64,000 nucleotides of DNA, from contig CP154956.1 in assembly GCA_039621445.1 (NCBI GenBank), forward strand, positions 21,990,001 to 22,054,000, written 5' to 3'. Made by a program: the position numbers and the translations under genes. Below are positions 49,001-59,994 of the stretch, one piece after another. The first letter of the stretch is position 1. Every line of letters begins with the position of its first letter. The notes beneath the pieces were generated by a model. That model was not told the origin of the DNA and did no database searches. It saw only the letters and a list, made by a program, of their open reading frames with translations. Origin of the DNA: Euglena gracilis. Lineage: Eukaryota > Euglenida > Euglenophyceae > Euglenales.

Positions 49001-51781
49001 AAGACGGAAAACGGAAGTACATCAAACGCCTGTTTGGCGAAACCGTCCGAAGAGATGACTTTGTCCCATTTTTCAGGGGCAAACGTACAAATAAGGATGG
49101 GTTGGCCATCCCAATACTGGACTGGCTTCCTCGCGGATCGGGAGGAAACAAGTTTGTCGGATGGCAAAACTTCAGTCTGCGAACACGTTAAATCTCCCTG
49201 ATCCCCAACCGTCGGAATTCCGACGCAGCACAGTCTGCGGTGGAACAACCTCCAACGGCTGCATCATCTACAACGTCAACAGCCAAAGCAGCAGCGAAGC
49301 CTGTAATCAAACGTTCGGAAGAACGTTTGCCACAACCTCCACCTACACGTACCATGTTTGTGGAACACACTCCGGTACACTCTTCAGACAGTTCGTCCGT
49401 TTGCTCTTCTGGGTCATCCAGCGATGAGGAAATGGAAGAAGGGATAGACAATGAACACAGTACACGCTCCGTCTCCTCCGCATCTGTGGAGTCTGAACCC
49501 GAAGATGCCGGCGTACAACATGCTCTAAGGGCCGAAGTGCCAGCTACAACGCCTGCTCAAACACGACCACAAACACACTGCCAGACGCGGATCCTGACGC
49601 GCCTGCAGAATTTACAATGGCCGAAGTGCCTGCAGACTCCACAACGGCCGCAGCGCCTTCGGCGGACGTGGTTCCACCTACTCCTGCACATGCGGAAGCT
49701 GGACAGGAAGCAACTGATGCTGAGATAATCCCATTTCGCGAACTGATCACAAGGCAACAACGGGAAGGTATCGAAAGATACCAAGACCCCGACGCCTTTA
49801 TACTCATACCAGCACAAGTTGGACGCGATGCCGAACGCGTCCTCGGAAGCGTCCGAAGTGGCGTAGCCTCGATGGTTGCAATGGTGCGATCGCGGTCGTC
49901 CTCTTCAACGCGAAGACCCCGTGACACGGGACTTGGCGAAAAACCCACACAAGAAGCTACAGCTTCCACCACAGCACTGGCAGCAGACGCGGCCAGTCCA
50001 AACACCCGAAGTGGTAACAATCACGGAATCGACTACAGTCGAAACAACACCACCACACGACACAACACCAGTAGTGGTACACACACCTGAACAGGTGGTA
50101 CCGACGGATCCTGCCGTACCACCTACGACCACACAAACGGTCAAACCTGCTCCAAAGTCTCCTGCAGAACGCCCCCTGCCGCCACAGCGGAAAGAAAAAG
50201 GCAGTAAGCCTAAGGCTAAACCACAGCCTGCAGAACCGTGCAAACCTGCTGAAAGACACAACGAGCCAAAACCACCTCCACCTTGGAGTGGTAGCAAATC
50301 AGGAAAGCGAGCGAAGACCCCAGCTGCTACCACACCCGCACCAACATATACCGAAGTGGCCGGGAAAAGCCGGGTCACTTCTACCCTCCGAAGTAGAACT
50401 CGAAAAGAGACAACGTCTGATGCCTCGCAAGAGGAAAACATGCCAGTTGACGATAATGCCATTCTTTGGCAAGAGGACATTATCTCCAACCTGCCAAGCG
50501 TCGAAGAACGCATTGCCACGATACAATCAGCCCGCGACGGCAGAATTTTGTTCAACAAGTGGATTGAACCACTCTTCTTCAATGACCAGAAGCATAACTA
50601 CTATGCTCGCCACATCTGGCGATTCTACAATGCCAGATCACCAAGACTGTTTGCCCAATACCTTGGGGAAACATTCCTGTTTGACTATAGGCCGAGTGGT
50701 CAAACAACGTGGCTCTCTACTGTTTGTCACAACATTCGTAACAGCATGCCGGCTGTGCATGTCTGTTATGCCGACAACAACGGAAAATTTATCACCACAA
50801 TGAATTCGTTCCAAATACAGCCGCTTTTTTTTGCGGTGATTGCATCCTTGCCTGGAGAAAACTGAACAACTTCCGGTGGTCGGAAGAGGACAGAGACCAT
50901 GACGTACCAGTTTTCTGTGTCAACTGCCTACGGGCAGACATACAGTTGCCCGCAGATGGCGGAAATCTCAATATCGTACCCGGAAGCGAGGACGTTCTGG
51001 AATATTTCCTGAATTTCTACAAAGCAAAGCGACAAATGTACCAACACAAAAGCTTCAAGAAAGCAGAGGCTTTTGACCGCGGCGGAATCGCCTTTGACTT
51101 TCAAACTAATTCCGGCGGAATAAATGTCCTGAACTCACAGAAAGTGAGACAGGTGACGTCCAAATGCAAGAACCAATATACTTACCACAACAACGCTTTT
51201 CCTCTCCCACCACGCATACCACCTGCCCGGAAATGGGAGTCTAGTATGCCATCACAATACGCTGTGCAGGCCGAAGAGCCATACAAAAACTATACCGACG
51301 AGATGGTCAAAGAGCCTTATGACGAGTATACAATGGCAGAACCAGAGCCGGAGTATACCATGGAAACAGACGAATCACCTCAACCAGCCCCTCAACCAGC
51401 ACAGCCCGTACAAACTCAACCATCTGAAAAATCTCAGCCGCAACCCATAGTGGACAATATTCACTATGAACGAGTGCCACAATCTGCGGATTTCGCTTAC
51501 ACAACCAAGGGCGAACAATACCTTCCCCTTGACGAAATTTACGAACTTGGATCCCATTTGGAACCACGCAACAATGGTTATTGCCTGACTACGACATGGT
51601 TACGAACATTATTCAGAATGGGTTGGTACCATTCTGAAACCACACATAACCCGCTGTGCCTGTGCATCCCGCGCGCACAACTTTGACTTCAACGCTCCCC
51701 TAGACTTACGTCCAACTGAAATGACCTTGGTACAAGACCCACACATGGTTGAGTACTTCAAGGAAACCCGCAAACGTTGAG
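46000..51781 (+). pseudogene. X-B: fullest copy of the unknown ORF X
   Basis: About 1800 codons in changing frames. ATG at 46000 (FSLDNLLRESPHPQQ), Pro/Gln/Tyr-rich start, ELTTASADTICNALRMCAED and WDSYCRQLLAIANKPIATWD (46413-46943), TAA at 46941, DFAYTTKGEQHLPLDEIYEL (to 47399), KG-rich stretch and YVLDVQFMIDHLFW (47842-48504), QEIYNLFNPKQQLQLPQEYL to AIPILDWLPRGSGG (48868-49191), Pro/Lys linker and EDIISNLPSVEERIATIQ, HIWRFYNARSPR (49876-50865), then CGDC (50832-50843) and CVNC (50916-50927) in one frame. It ends VQDPHMVEYFKETRKR. I do not recognise any domain. It precedes family-2 Gag on the same strand and may be its first ORF. Confidence 0.65.
51123..51560 (+). repeat. Displaced copy of an ORF X N-terminal block inside its C-terminus
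   Basis: Matches 46728-47233 (LTESE, MQEPIYLP, MPSQYAMQAEEPY, DFAYTTKGEQ). It replaces roughly 110 nt that copy A has at about 39640-39750. The join to the normal C-terminus is at GGAACCACGCAACAATGG. Confidence 0.85.
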
Positions 51782-52491
51782 GGTTTCCTGCCTCATACAA
51801 GCAGCTACGGCTGAAATGGGCGTAGTCCCACATAATGACTGAAGTCTCGAGCGCAAACACGCACTTCGTCATCGCGTTCAACACAGGTTTCAGGGCACAA
51901 TGGCCTTATGACGAGTATACAATGGCAGAACCAGAGCCGGAGTATACCATGGAAACAGACGAATCACCTCAACCAGCCCCTCAACCAGCACAGCCCGTAC
52001 AAACTCAACCATCTGAAAAATCTCAGCCGCAACCCATAGTGGACAATATTCACTATGAACGAGTGCCACAATCTGCGGATTTCGCTTACACAACCAAGGG
52101 CGAACAATACCTTCCCCTTGACGAAATTTACGAACTTGGATCCCATTTGGAACCACGCAACAATGGTTATTGCCTGACTACGACATGGTTACGAACATTA
52201 TTCAGAATGGGTTGGTACCATTCTGAAACCACACGTAACCCGCTGTGCCTGTGCATCCCGCGCGCACAACTTTGACTTCAACGCTCCCCTAGACTTACGT
52301 CCAACTGAAATGACCTTGGTACAAGACCCACACATGGTTGAGTACTTCAAGGAAACCCGCAAACGTTGAGGGTTTCCTGCCTCATACAAGCAGCTACGGC
52401 TGAAATGGGCGTAGTCCCACATAATGACTGAAGTCTCGAGCGCAAACACGCACTTCATCATCGCGTTCAACACAGGTTTCAGGGCACAATG
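51314..52491 (+). repeat. Tandem duplication of 589 bp at the ORF X / Gag junction, copy B
   Basis: Units 51314-51902 and 51903-52491 are almost identical (a few substitutions). Each holds the displaced ORF X block, the ORF X C-terminus with stop, and the start of the small ORF. The duplication must postdate the block displacement. Confidence 0.92.
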
Positions 52492-54213
52492 GCGGAATCG
52501 CCTTAAGTTCGGTCGATAACACGTTGATCTCGAAGATTCAAGACCACAAAGACACTACGGTGTCAAGTAAGAAGACGCACAAAGCACAGCATGCGCGCCA
52601 GAATTCTTTTGCGCTTTGTGCGCCAAACGCGGTAACCGTAATTGTGAACCAGACAATGGTATCCTGGTACTGTCTCCCTGAACCGGGGACTGTGCCTGGC
52701 ATCCCAACTGGCCCACTACAACAGCAATTTCGACACATCGAAGCATGTGACGAAAATTGCGTCAGAACACTAAACCAAGTCCTACAATTTGATGAAGACA
52801 GTCACAAGGCGGTTTTCGGCAAGCTGGACTTCCTTTTGGCAATTCATCCAAGAATTTGGACAACTTTGACAAAGGATTTTTAATTCCACTACAATGGACC
52901 TTCAGAACCTCCACCAAGGTTTTGACGCATTTTTGCGCAACACCTTCGTCGCGGAATAATGCAAAATTTTCACATTTAGAACAAAATCTACGACAATTGT
53001 TCACACAACTGGAAAACTTTTCTTATACAAAGCAAGAGATGCAGTCCCGCCTACAACAACAAGATAAAGCGCATACGGGTGCGGAACTTGGCTCATATGT
53101 CTCATATGAGCACTTCTCAACCATGTCCAATGTTGTACAACAGTCCCAAGAACGCATTTTGCGTTTGGGTGATGAAAACGCGCGTTTTCATCAAAATTTT
53201 GCACAAATACGCGAAAACTATGCACAAAGAGCTTTTGCTCAACAACTGTAAGAGCGGATTGCTCGTTTGGAACAAACTTCCTGCAAATGCGGTGAAGTTT
53301 CCCACAATTTGACCACATTGCACACTCAAGTGGCGGAAATCGTGCATCGCAAGATCTCCTCATGAAAAGTGGCAAAAAGGCATACAAAATCTTGAAACTG
53401 CTTCCAACGCATTACAAACCGCTACGGCGGAACTCCAATCCCGCGATGCAGACCTGAAAACCGCTTTTGCGGATGTTTCGGGGCTACAAACGGCTTACAA
53501 CGCCGCTTTGCGGAAACTTCCACCAAAAATCCCAGTATGCGAGTATTACGATCCACTGTAACCGATTTGCACAATCAGTTACAAGCGGATGTGAACAAAA
53601 TCGATTCCGCGTTTGCAGACTTGCACAAACGGTGCAACGGTGTTCAAAACTGAATTCCGGATATCACCGGCATTGACCCCGCACTTGAGGATTTGAATAC
53701 CCAACACAAAACCTTAAAATCCACCACTTCCCATTTACAAAAACGCGTACGAACACTTTCTACAACGGTCTCCGGACTCCAACCATCCTCGGATGGACAA
53801 ACGGTTCGCGAAGTCGATCTACCCCTTGATTTTCGCACATTTTACGACAAATGCTTGCGAAAAATCAGGAAAACTTACAACAATTTTGTGAAACCTTGAT
53901 GAGGACCGAAAATTCGGTCACCCAACAAGTTCTCACACTAAAACAACAAATTTCGGTGTTGGAGAACCGACTTTCTACAATGATGGATAACAAAACCGAT
54001 GAAAATGCGGTAGGGGTTCCCCAACCCAGGTTGGGTACCACAACCCCACAAACCGAGAATCGGTTGAACGCCCTTACAATCGCAATGGAAACTTTGGTTA
54101 AGCGGGTCCAATTCTTGGACACCACTTTCCCAAAGCTTTCAGGGGATTTTGACTCCATTGTTGACCAACTACCACTTTTGGATGAGTTACCCTCATACCG
54201 CAAACGTATTTAG
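52492..54213 (+). pseudogene. gag: Small ORF and coiled coil, copy B
   Basis: Small ORF at 52524-52883, then the coiled coil from 52893 in broken frames; a 60-nt stretch present in copy A is missing near 52940, and TAA at 53248-53250 replaces a Glu codon of copy A. The distal helical part (TLKQQISVLENRLSTMMDNK) ends at 54213. The following 54214-54526 contains degenerate continuation only. Confidence 0.65.
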
Positions 54214-54526
54214 CGTTTGCAGGGTGATGTTGAACGAATTTAGGACCTTTTCCAAGTGGTTGGCTCATTGGAACAAAGTATCCAAGATTTTGCATTGAGT
54301 TTGGATGAGATTCATTCAAAATCCGCAACCCCCCACACTTTGCCCCTGAAAACTGTGTTTTCGGTGGTCAAAATGTAACTTCCAGCTCACAACGCGCTTT
54401 TCGCGCATCAACCGAAGCATCTTCGGATGCCCTACATCCAACTCGCGACTTTCTGCATCAAATTCGCGATTCGTTGGATGCCAACTTCCAAAAGCGCAGT
54501 ATGCGAACCCCTACAAGCATCTTCGG

Positions 54527-55823
54527 ATGCGCATGCCCTACAAGCTTCCACGGACGCAAATGATGATCAACATGCATGCTTACAATGGCGATTACAATCG
54601 CCCGTTTATACCACAACTTAAGATTCCCCACCCTAAGGGTGAATCTTCGGATTATGAACCGGATTTTACCACAAAAGCCGCAAATCCTCCGGTTTTACAA
54701 CAAGAAATTCGCAAATCGGGACTGATTCGCGGTATGAGCCATACCTCTACCACGGGTATTGGCCATGGATCGCGAATGCGAAACGCGGAATTTACCGCGG
54801 TTCCCCGATTAGCGGGTGAACAATGGGATTCCTACCCCCCTGGTATGTTACCACACCGCGAATCACGGAATCGCGACCCTTCACAATCCGAATCGCGGAA
54901 TCGCGAAACAAAACCATACAATTCGCGGAACTGCGATGTACTAAATACCTATGGTACCTACGGTACCATGAGTACCAATCTAGATGCGCATTCGTACATC
55001 CCACCACAACAAACCTACAATAACAATTACGATGGAAATCGCGGCCCACAACGCGATTTCAAAGGTACCATTACAATTGCCAACAAGGTAAAGCCACAAT
55101 GGGACGGAGATCCCACAACTTGGAAACAATTTTGGCGCGACTGGACGTACTACTGGGACTTGAAGGGTCCAACCCAAGACGGGAACCCTGAGGTAATCAA
55201 GATGGGATTCATTGATTGCCTCCCCAAGGAAAAAAAAAGAGCGCGCCCGAAAACTTGTGATCTGGAATCGGATTACTTTTGATGAACTGGCTGAGCAATA
55301 TGCGTCAACCTGTTCAAGCCTAATTTCGCGAATTACGCTGGAGAAAAAATGGCGGAAATTCGCGCCCAGTGACCGAAAATGGAAGTCAATCGACCTTTGG
55401 TATTCCAAATGGTTGGGATTGGCTTTTGAGGTTGATGAATTGGGAGATAACCAAATGAAAGAACAATTCGATGCGGTTCTCCTCCATTTCATTCCTACAA
55501 TTATCTAGGACATCCACCGCAAGGAACTCGCGGACAACAAACTCACACTTGAACAACGATGGAACTATGTTTCCAAACAAATGAAACTCTCACAACTTTC
55601 AAGACAGATAGGGTGGTGGGCTCACACCCACCACCCTACCGCTGGTCTCCCTAGCGGTACGGTAAGTGCCCTACAAAAAACTTCTTCTCCAAAATCCCCA
55701 CGGGGATACAGTAAACAACAAACTCCCCAAGGGGAGAAACAACAAACGGCTATCCGCGCTCATCTGACCAATCTTCTGACAAAACTTGCTTTTTGTGCAA
55801 GAAAGCGGGCATACGTCCTGTGA
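54527..55823 (+). pseudogene. gag: Gag capsid and zinc knuckle, copy B
   Basis: One frame runs from 54527 through linker and capsid start (FKGTITIANKVKPQWDGDP, TTWKQFWRDWTYYWDLKG) to a frameshift near 55230. A second frame (55212-55508) ends at the same TAG as copy A. The zinc knuckle near 55795 has the same 1-nt lesion as copy A. Confidence 0.75.
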
Positions 55824-56389
55824 CTGCCCCCATCCTGATACGCGAAAGCGGTATCAGAGTCCAAGGGGTTCGCGAAACGATAAAGTTTTGTGGACATATT
55901 CTTGACAACGGACAAGGGAGAGCATCTCCAAGCAAACTTGATGCTATAAAGAAGTGGACACCTGAAAACATCAGGACGATCACCCAGTTAAAAGGATTTT
56001 TGGGTTTAGCGCAGTATTACGCGATTTACGTGAAGGATTTTGCGAAAATCGCGGTACCACTGACGCGACAACTCAAAAATCGCGCTCCTGACAATACAAA
56101 GATACAATGGGATGACACAATGCGAGAATCGCTAACGACAGTTAAACAACTGATGTTGGACAGCGTTGTACTTGACATTGCCGACCCGTACAAACCATAC
56201 GTACTGGAGGTCGACAGCAGCGACTATGCTGTCAGCGGTGTTTTGAGCCAACATAACTCGTCCAACGAACTGCGACCTGTAGCGTTCTTCAGCAGAAAGC
56301 TACAAGGTGAAGACGGAAAAGGACAAGTCAAATGGAGCATACGAGAAAAGGAGACCTATGCCAGTGTCCTTAGCCTACAAAAATTCTGA
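55793..56389 (+). pseudogene. pol: RT thumb and RNase H, copy B (protease and RT palm deleted)
   Basis: Directly after the zinc knuckle, RVQGVRETIKFCGHILDNGQ joins Gag to the RT thumb, then FLGLAQYYAIYVKDFAKIA and RNase H LEVDSSDYAVSGVLSQ, FFSRKLQGEDGKGQ, KWSIREKETYASVL. The join (GTCCAAGGGGTT) is the same as in copy A, which has a longer deletion to the right. YIDD and DTG are gone, so neither copy can make its own RT or protease. Confidence 0.85.
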
Positions 56390-56391
56390 AG

Positions 56392-57144
56392 TTGGATCCC
56401 AGTTCACTCGTACAAATACTAGTGCTGACAGACCATGAGTCTCTCCAACGCTGGTACACCGAATACTTGAACAAAGCCATGTCCTCAGTTGGCCGAAGAT
56501 GCCGATGGCACGAATTTTTGAGTCAATTCAACCTGGTGGTAGTTTACACACCAGGTCATGCTCAAAAAGTCGCAGACCCACTCCCCCATGCACCCTGGCA
56601 TTACCCTGGTAACCCTGACGAGGGTGGTGCCACAATCCACGAAATTCGCGAAGCCGACGAATACGCAAGGCACGCAGACGCCGCTGACAACCCACTTGAC
56701 AATTTTCCTGTCTCGCGGATTTGGCTGCGGATTCCGGTAGCCCCCGTAGGGGAAAAAGACAACGCAGCAGAATGCCGGGCCCCCGCCGAGTTACGCAATC
56801 AGAGTCTCCATCCGCTCTCCATTTTCGAGAACGGGATTATTCCAAGGTTGATTTTTACAATGATGTCGTACAAACATTGTGTAATGGTGAATTGGTTGAG
56901 AATTATACCTTATCGCCTTTACGTTTGATTTTTGGAATGATACTGGAAACAAGTACTGCATACCCTGTGACTTTGGGGACGACGTACTTTTATGTTATCA
57001 CAACCAAGGTCACCCTGGGGCCCCCAAACTTCTTTCTTTGGTGGGTCGCAGGTATTGTACAACCCCGACCGAAAAAGATTTGTACAAGCGCTGTTTACAA
57101 ATTTCGCAACGGTGCCAAATTTGTCAAGCTGTGAAACCGCGCAG
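56392..57144 (+). pseudogene. pol: RNase H end, HHCC and start of integrase, copy B, truncated by E5
   Basis: LTDHESLQRWYTEYLNKAMS, VVVYTPGHAQKVADPL, then the linker and zinc finger SLVGRRYCTTPTEKDLYKRC, RCQICQAVKPR. At 57144/57145 copy B stops; copy A continues past the same bases. E5 is inserted here. The integrase core and chromodomain are not in the window. Confidence 0.83.
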
Positions 57145-59732
57145 AGTTTCCCGAACGACGTTCTTTTTGCCCAGCCTTCACTCCCGGGGGTCCGTGAGGG
57201 GGTACCGGCGGGGTGGGGGGTAGGCTCGATGGGCTCTGGGGAGAGGGGTAGGTTCGGGATACTCCCCTTCCCACGTAGGATTTTTTCCCGGGGACCGAAG
57301 GCCCTCCTTTTTGGGAGTGGTTGGAGGGGGGAGTCCGGCTTGGCGTCCCTTCCCGCAGTGCGGGGGGTTTAGGAAAAGGCCTGGTTGCCCTCCCCTAGGC
57401 TTCAGATACCCCAGCACCAACACCTTTTTGGCTTGTACTGCTCTCCTGCGCCAGCAGATAACCAATCTTTTTTGTAATCCTTTGCTTGCTCCGCCCTTGG
57501 ATTTTTGACTTTCTTGAACTTTTGCACTTCCTTGGCTCCAGTGCCTTTCTTTGAATTGCCTTGAAAATCCTTAAAAATTGATATAATTTGACCTTGGTCT
57601 TGATTCAGCAGGCACAATCTTGAATTGAAACCATAGGTAAGAAAGAGGGAGCCTGCAGTGAAAAACAGAACAGTTGGAGGTGCGGTTTGCGCTATTTTGA
57701 TGCTGAATTAGCGCAGTGGTTCGCTATATACAACAGCAGGCTGTTATAGTGGCAATGGAAGGTGCAGCGGCCGGTCCGCCAACTCTCCCCTTCCTCGGCC
57801 TTGCCTCCGGCTGCCGGGCCTGGCCGCTGCCTCTCTCGCCCCCCTGCCACAGGAGCCTGGCCGGGGCTCCCCGGTCCTTCGTTGCGCCGCTGCCTGGCGT
57901 GCCGGCTGCGGGCGGGCTCCTGTGGTCCGGGTGGGGGTGGGCGCCAGCCAATCCCTGGCCGTGCTCCGCAGGCGTTCGGTGAGCGTCGCTGCTGACGTCG
58001 TCCGGCCTTGCGGGCTGGCCCCAGGAATTGGCTGGGCTCGGGCTTTGGCTCTCCTTGGCTCTCCTTGGTGGGTGGTCTTGTCTGGGTTCGGTTGCCCCCC
58101 CCCTTTGGGGCCGGCGGGCCCCCTGGCCGCATTTTTTTTTCCGGCCCCCCTGGGCCGTGCCTGTCCCCCCCCCCCGGGTGGTCTTGGGCCCTGGGCCGCT
58201 TTTCGCCCCCCCCCCTTTGGGGTCTGGGCGGCCCCCCTGGGCTGCTTTTCGCCCCCCCCCCCCTGGGGTCTGGGCGGCCCCCTGGGCCGCTTTTCGGCGC
58301 CCCCCCCCCTGGGGTCTGGGTGGGCCCCCTGGGCCGCCTTTCGGCGCCCCCCCCCCCCCCCCCCGGGGTCTGGGAGGCCGGCCCTCTTGGGCCGTTCTTC
58401 GGCGCCCCCCTCCCCGGGTCGTGGGCGGCCCCCCTGGGCCGCTTTTCGGCCCCCCCCCCCCCCGGGGGCTGGGCGGCCCCCCCGGGCCGCTTTTCGGTGC
58501 CCCCCCCCCCCTGGGGTCCTGGGCGGCCCCCCTGGGCCGCTTTTCGGCGTCCCCCCCCCCTTGGGGTCTGGGCGGCCCCCCTGGGCTGCTTTTCGGCCCC
58601 CCCCCCCCCCCTGGGGTCTGGGCGGCCCCCCCTGGGCCGCCTTTCGGCGCCCCCCCCCCCCAGGGTCTGGGCGGCCCCCTTGGGCCGTTCTTCGGCGCCC
58701 CCCCCCCGGGTCGTGGGCGGCCCCCCTGGGCCGCTTTTCCCCCCCCCCCCCCCGGGGTCTGGGCGGCCCCCGTGGGCCGCTTTTCGGTGCCCCCCCCCCC
58801 TGGGGTCGTGGGCGGCCCCCCTGGGCCGCTTTTCGGTGCCCCCCCCCTGGGGTCGTGGGCGGGCCCCCGGGGCCGCTTTTCGGCGTCCCCCCCCCCTGGG
58901 GTCGGGGGGGGGCCCCCTGGGCCGCTTTTCGGCGTCCCCCCCCCTTGGGGTCTGGGGCGGCCCCCCTGGGCAGCTTTTCGGCGCCCCCACCCTGGGGTCT
59001 GGGCGGCCCCCCCTGGGCCGCTCTTGGGTTCCCCCCCCCGGGTGTGGGCGCGGCCGCCTGGCCGTTTTTTTTTTTGCCGGCCCTTTCGGCGCCCCCCCCC
59101 CCCCCCCCCCCCCCCCGGGGTCTTGGGCGGCACCCTTGGGCCGTTCTTCGGCGCCCCCCCCCCCGGCGTGGGGGGCACCCCCGGGCCCCTTTTTCCCCCC
59201 CCCCCCCCCCCGCGGTCTGGGCGGCCCCCGTGGGCCGCTTTTCGGTGCCCCCCCCCCTGGGGTCGTGGGCGGCCCCCCTGGGCCGCTTTTCGGTGCCCCC
59301 CCCCCTGGGGTCGTGGGCGGCCCCCCTGGGCCGCTTTTCGGTGCCCCCCCCCTGGGGTCGTGGGCGGCCCCCCTGGGCCGCTTTTCGGTGCCCCCCCCCC
59401 CTGGGGTCGGGGGCGGCCCCCCTGGGCCGCTTTTCGGCGTCCCCCCCCCTCGGGGTCTGGCCGTCCCCCCTGGGCCGCTTTTCGGCCCCCCCCCACCCGG
59501 GGTCTGGGCGGCCCCCCCTGGGCCGCTCTTGGGTTCCCCCCCCCCGGGTGTGGGCGCGGCCCCCTGGCCGCTTTTTTTTTTTTTTCCGGCCCCCCTGGGC
59601 CGCTCGTGCTCCCCCCCCCCGGGTGGTCTTGGGCGGCCCCCCCTGGGTCGCTCTTGGGTGCCCCCGGTCCGGGTCCTTTGGTCTTCCCTGCGTCCCCTCT
59701 GGGCCCCCTTTGCCCCCGCGGGCGGTTGGGGT
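57145..59732 (-). repeat. 3' LTR of E5, about 2.6 kb
   Basis: Lower edge exact at 57145 by comparison with copy A. Upper edge estimated from a purine tract (pyrimidine on the plus strand) at 59733-59875. Read on the minus strand, the last 600 nt follow the layout of LTR1: a pyrimidine tract with CACTGCAGGCTCCCT, then ATGGTTTCAATT-like sequence and an A-rich stretch, then C-rich sequence to GGGAAACT. There is no Gag ATG equivalent to 12670. Long ORFs on both strands are products of the minisatellite. Confidence 0.65.
58080..59665. repeat. E5 LTR minisatellite, about 47-bp unit, some 33 copies
   Basis: Units of the form GGGCGGCCCCCCTGGGCCGC, TTTTCGG, a C-run of 8-18, TGGGGTC. Each unit folds through GCGGCCC/GGGCCGC. 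The element strand carries G-runs of nine or more, able in principle to form quadruplexes. Unit sequence is unrelated to that of LTR1 although the design (GC hairpin plus homopolymers) is the same. Confidence 0.85.
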
Positions 59733-59994
59733 TCCCCCCTTGGGTCCCCTCTCTTTTCTCCTTTCCTCTCCTTCTTTGCTCGCCTCTCCCCGGGGCTTTC
59801 GCCCCCGTGCTTCGTCGCTCTCCTCTCCTCTCCTCTCTCTCTTCTCTCTGGGCTCTCCCCGGTCTCCCTTCTCCTGGCTCGGCCTCGGCCGGGCTCACCG
59901 TGGCTCAGCCTTGGTTGGGGATGAGAGGGGATGGGTGGCACACCAGTGTAAGAGGTTGGGTTGGTGGGTGAGAGACTCCACTGTATCCATCAGG
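59733..59994 (-). promoter_or_regulatory. E5 3' noncoding region with polypurine tract
   Basis: On the element strand a long GA-rich run (59733-59875) lies between the pol stop and the LTR repeat and probably holds the plus-strand primer site. The exact primer is not definable. The rest (59876-59994) holds nothing I recognise. Confidence 0.4.

Noticed and set aside
57692-59941. 749-codon minus-strand ORF and overlapping plus-strand ORFs of 600-730 codons (57922-60105)
   Set aside because: All frames are open because the C/G minisatellite lacks stop codons; the translations are periodic Pro/Gly/Arg with no domain. They lie within the E5 LTR.
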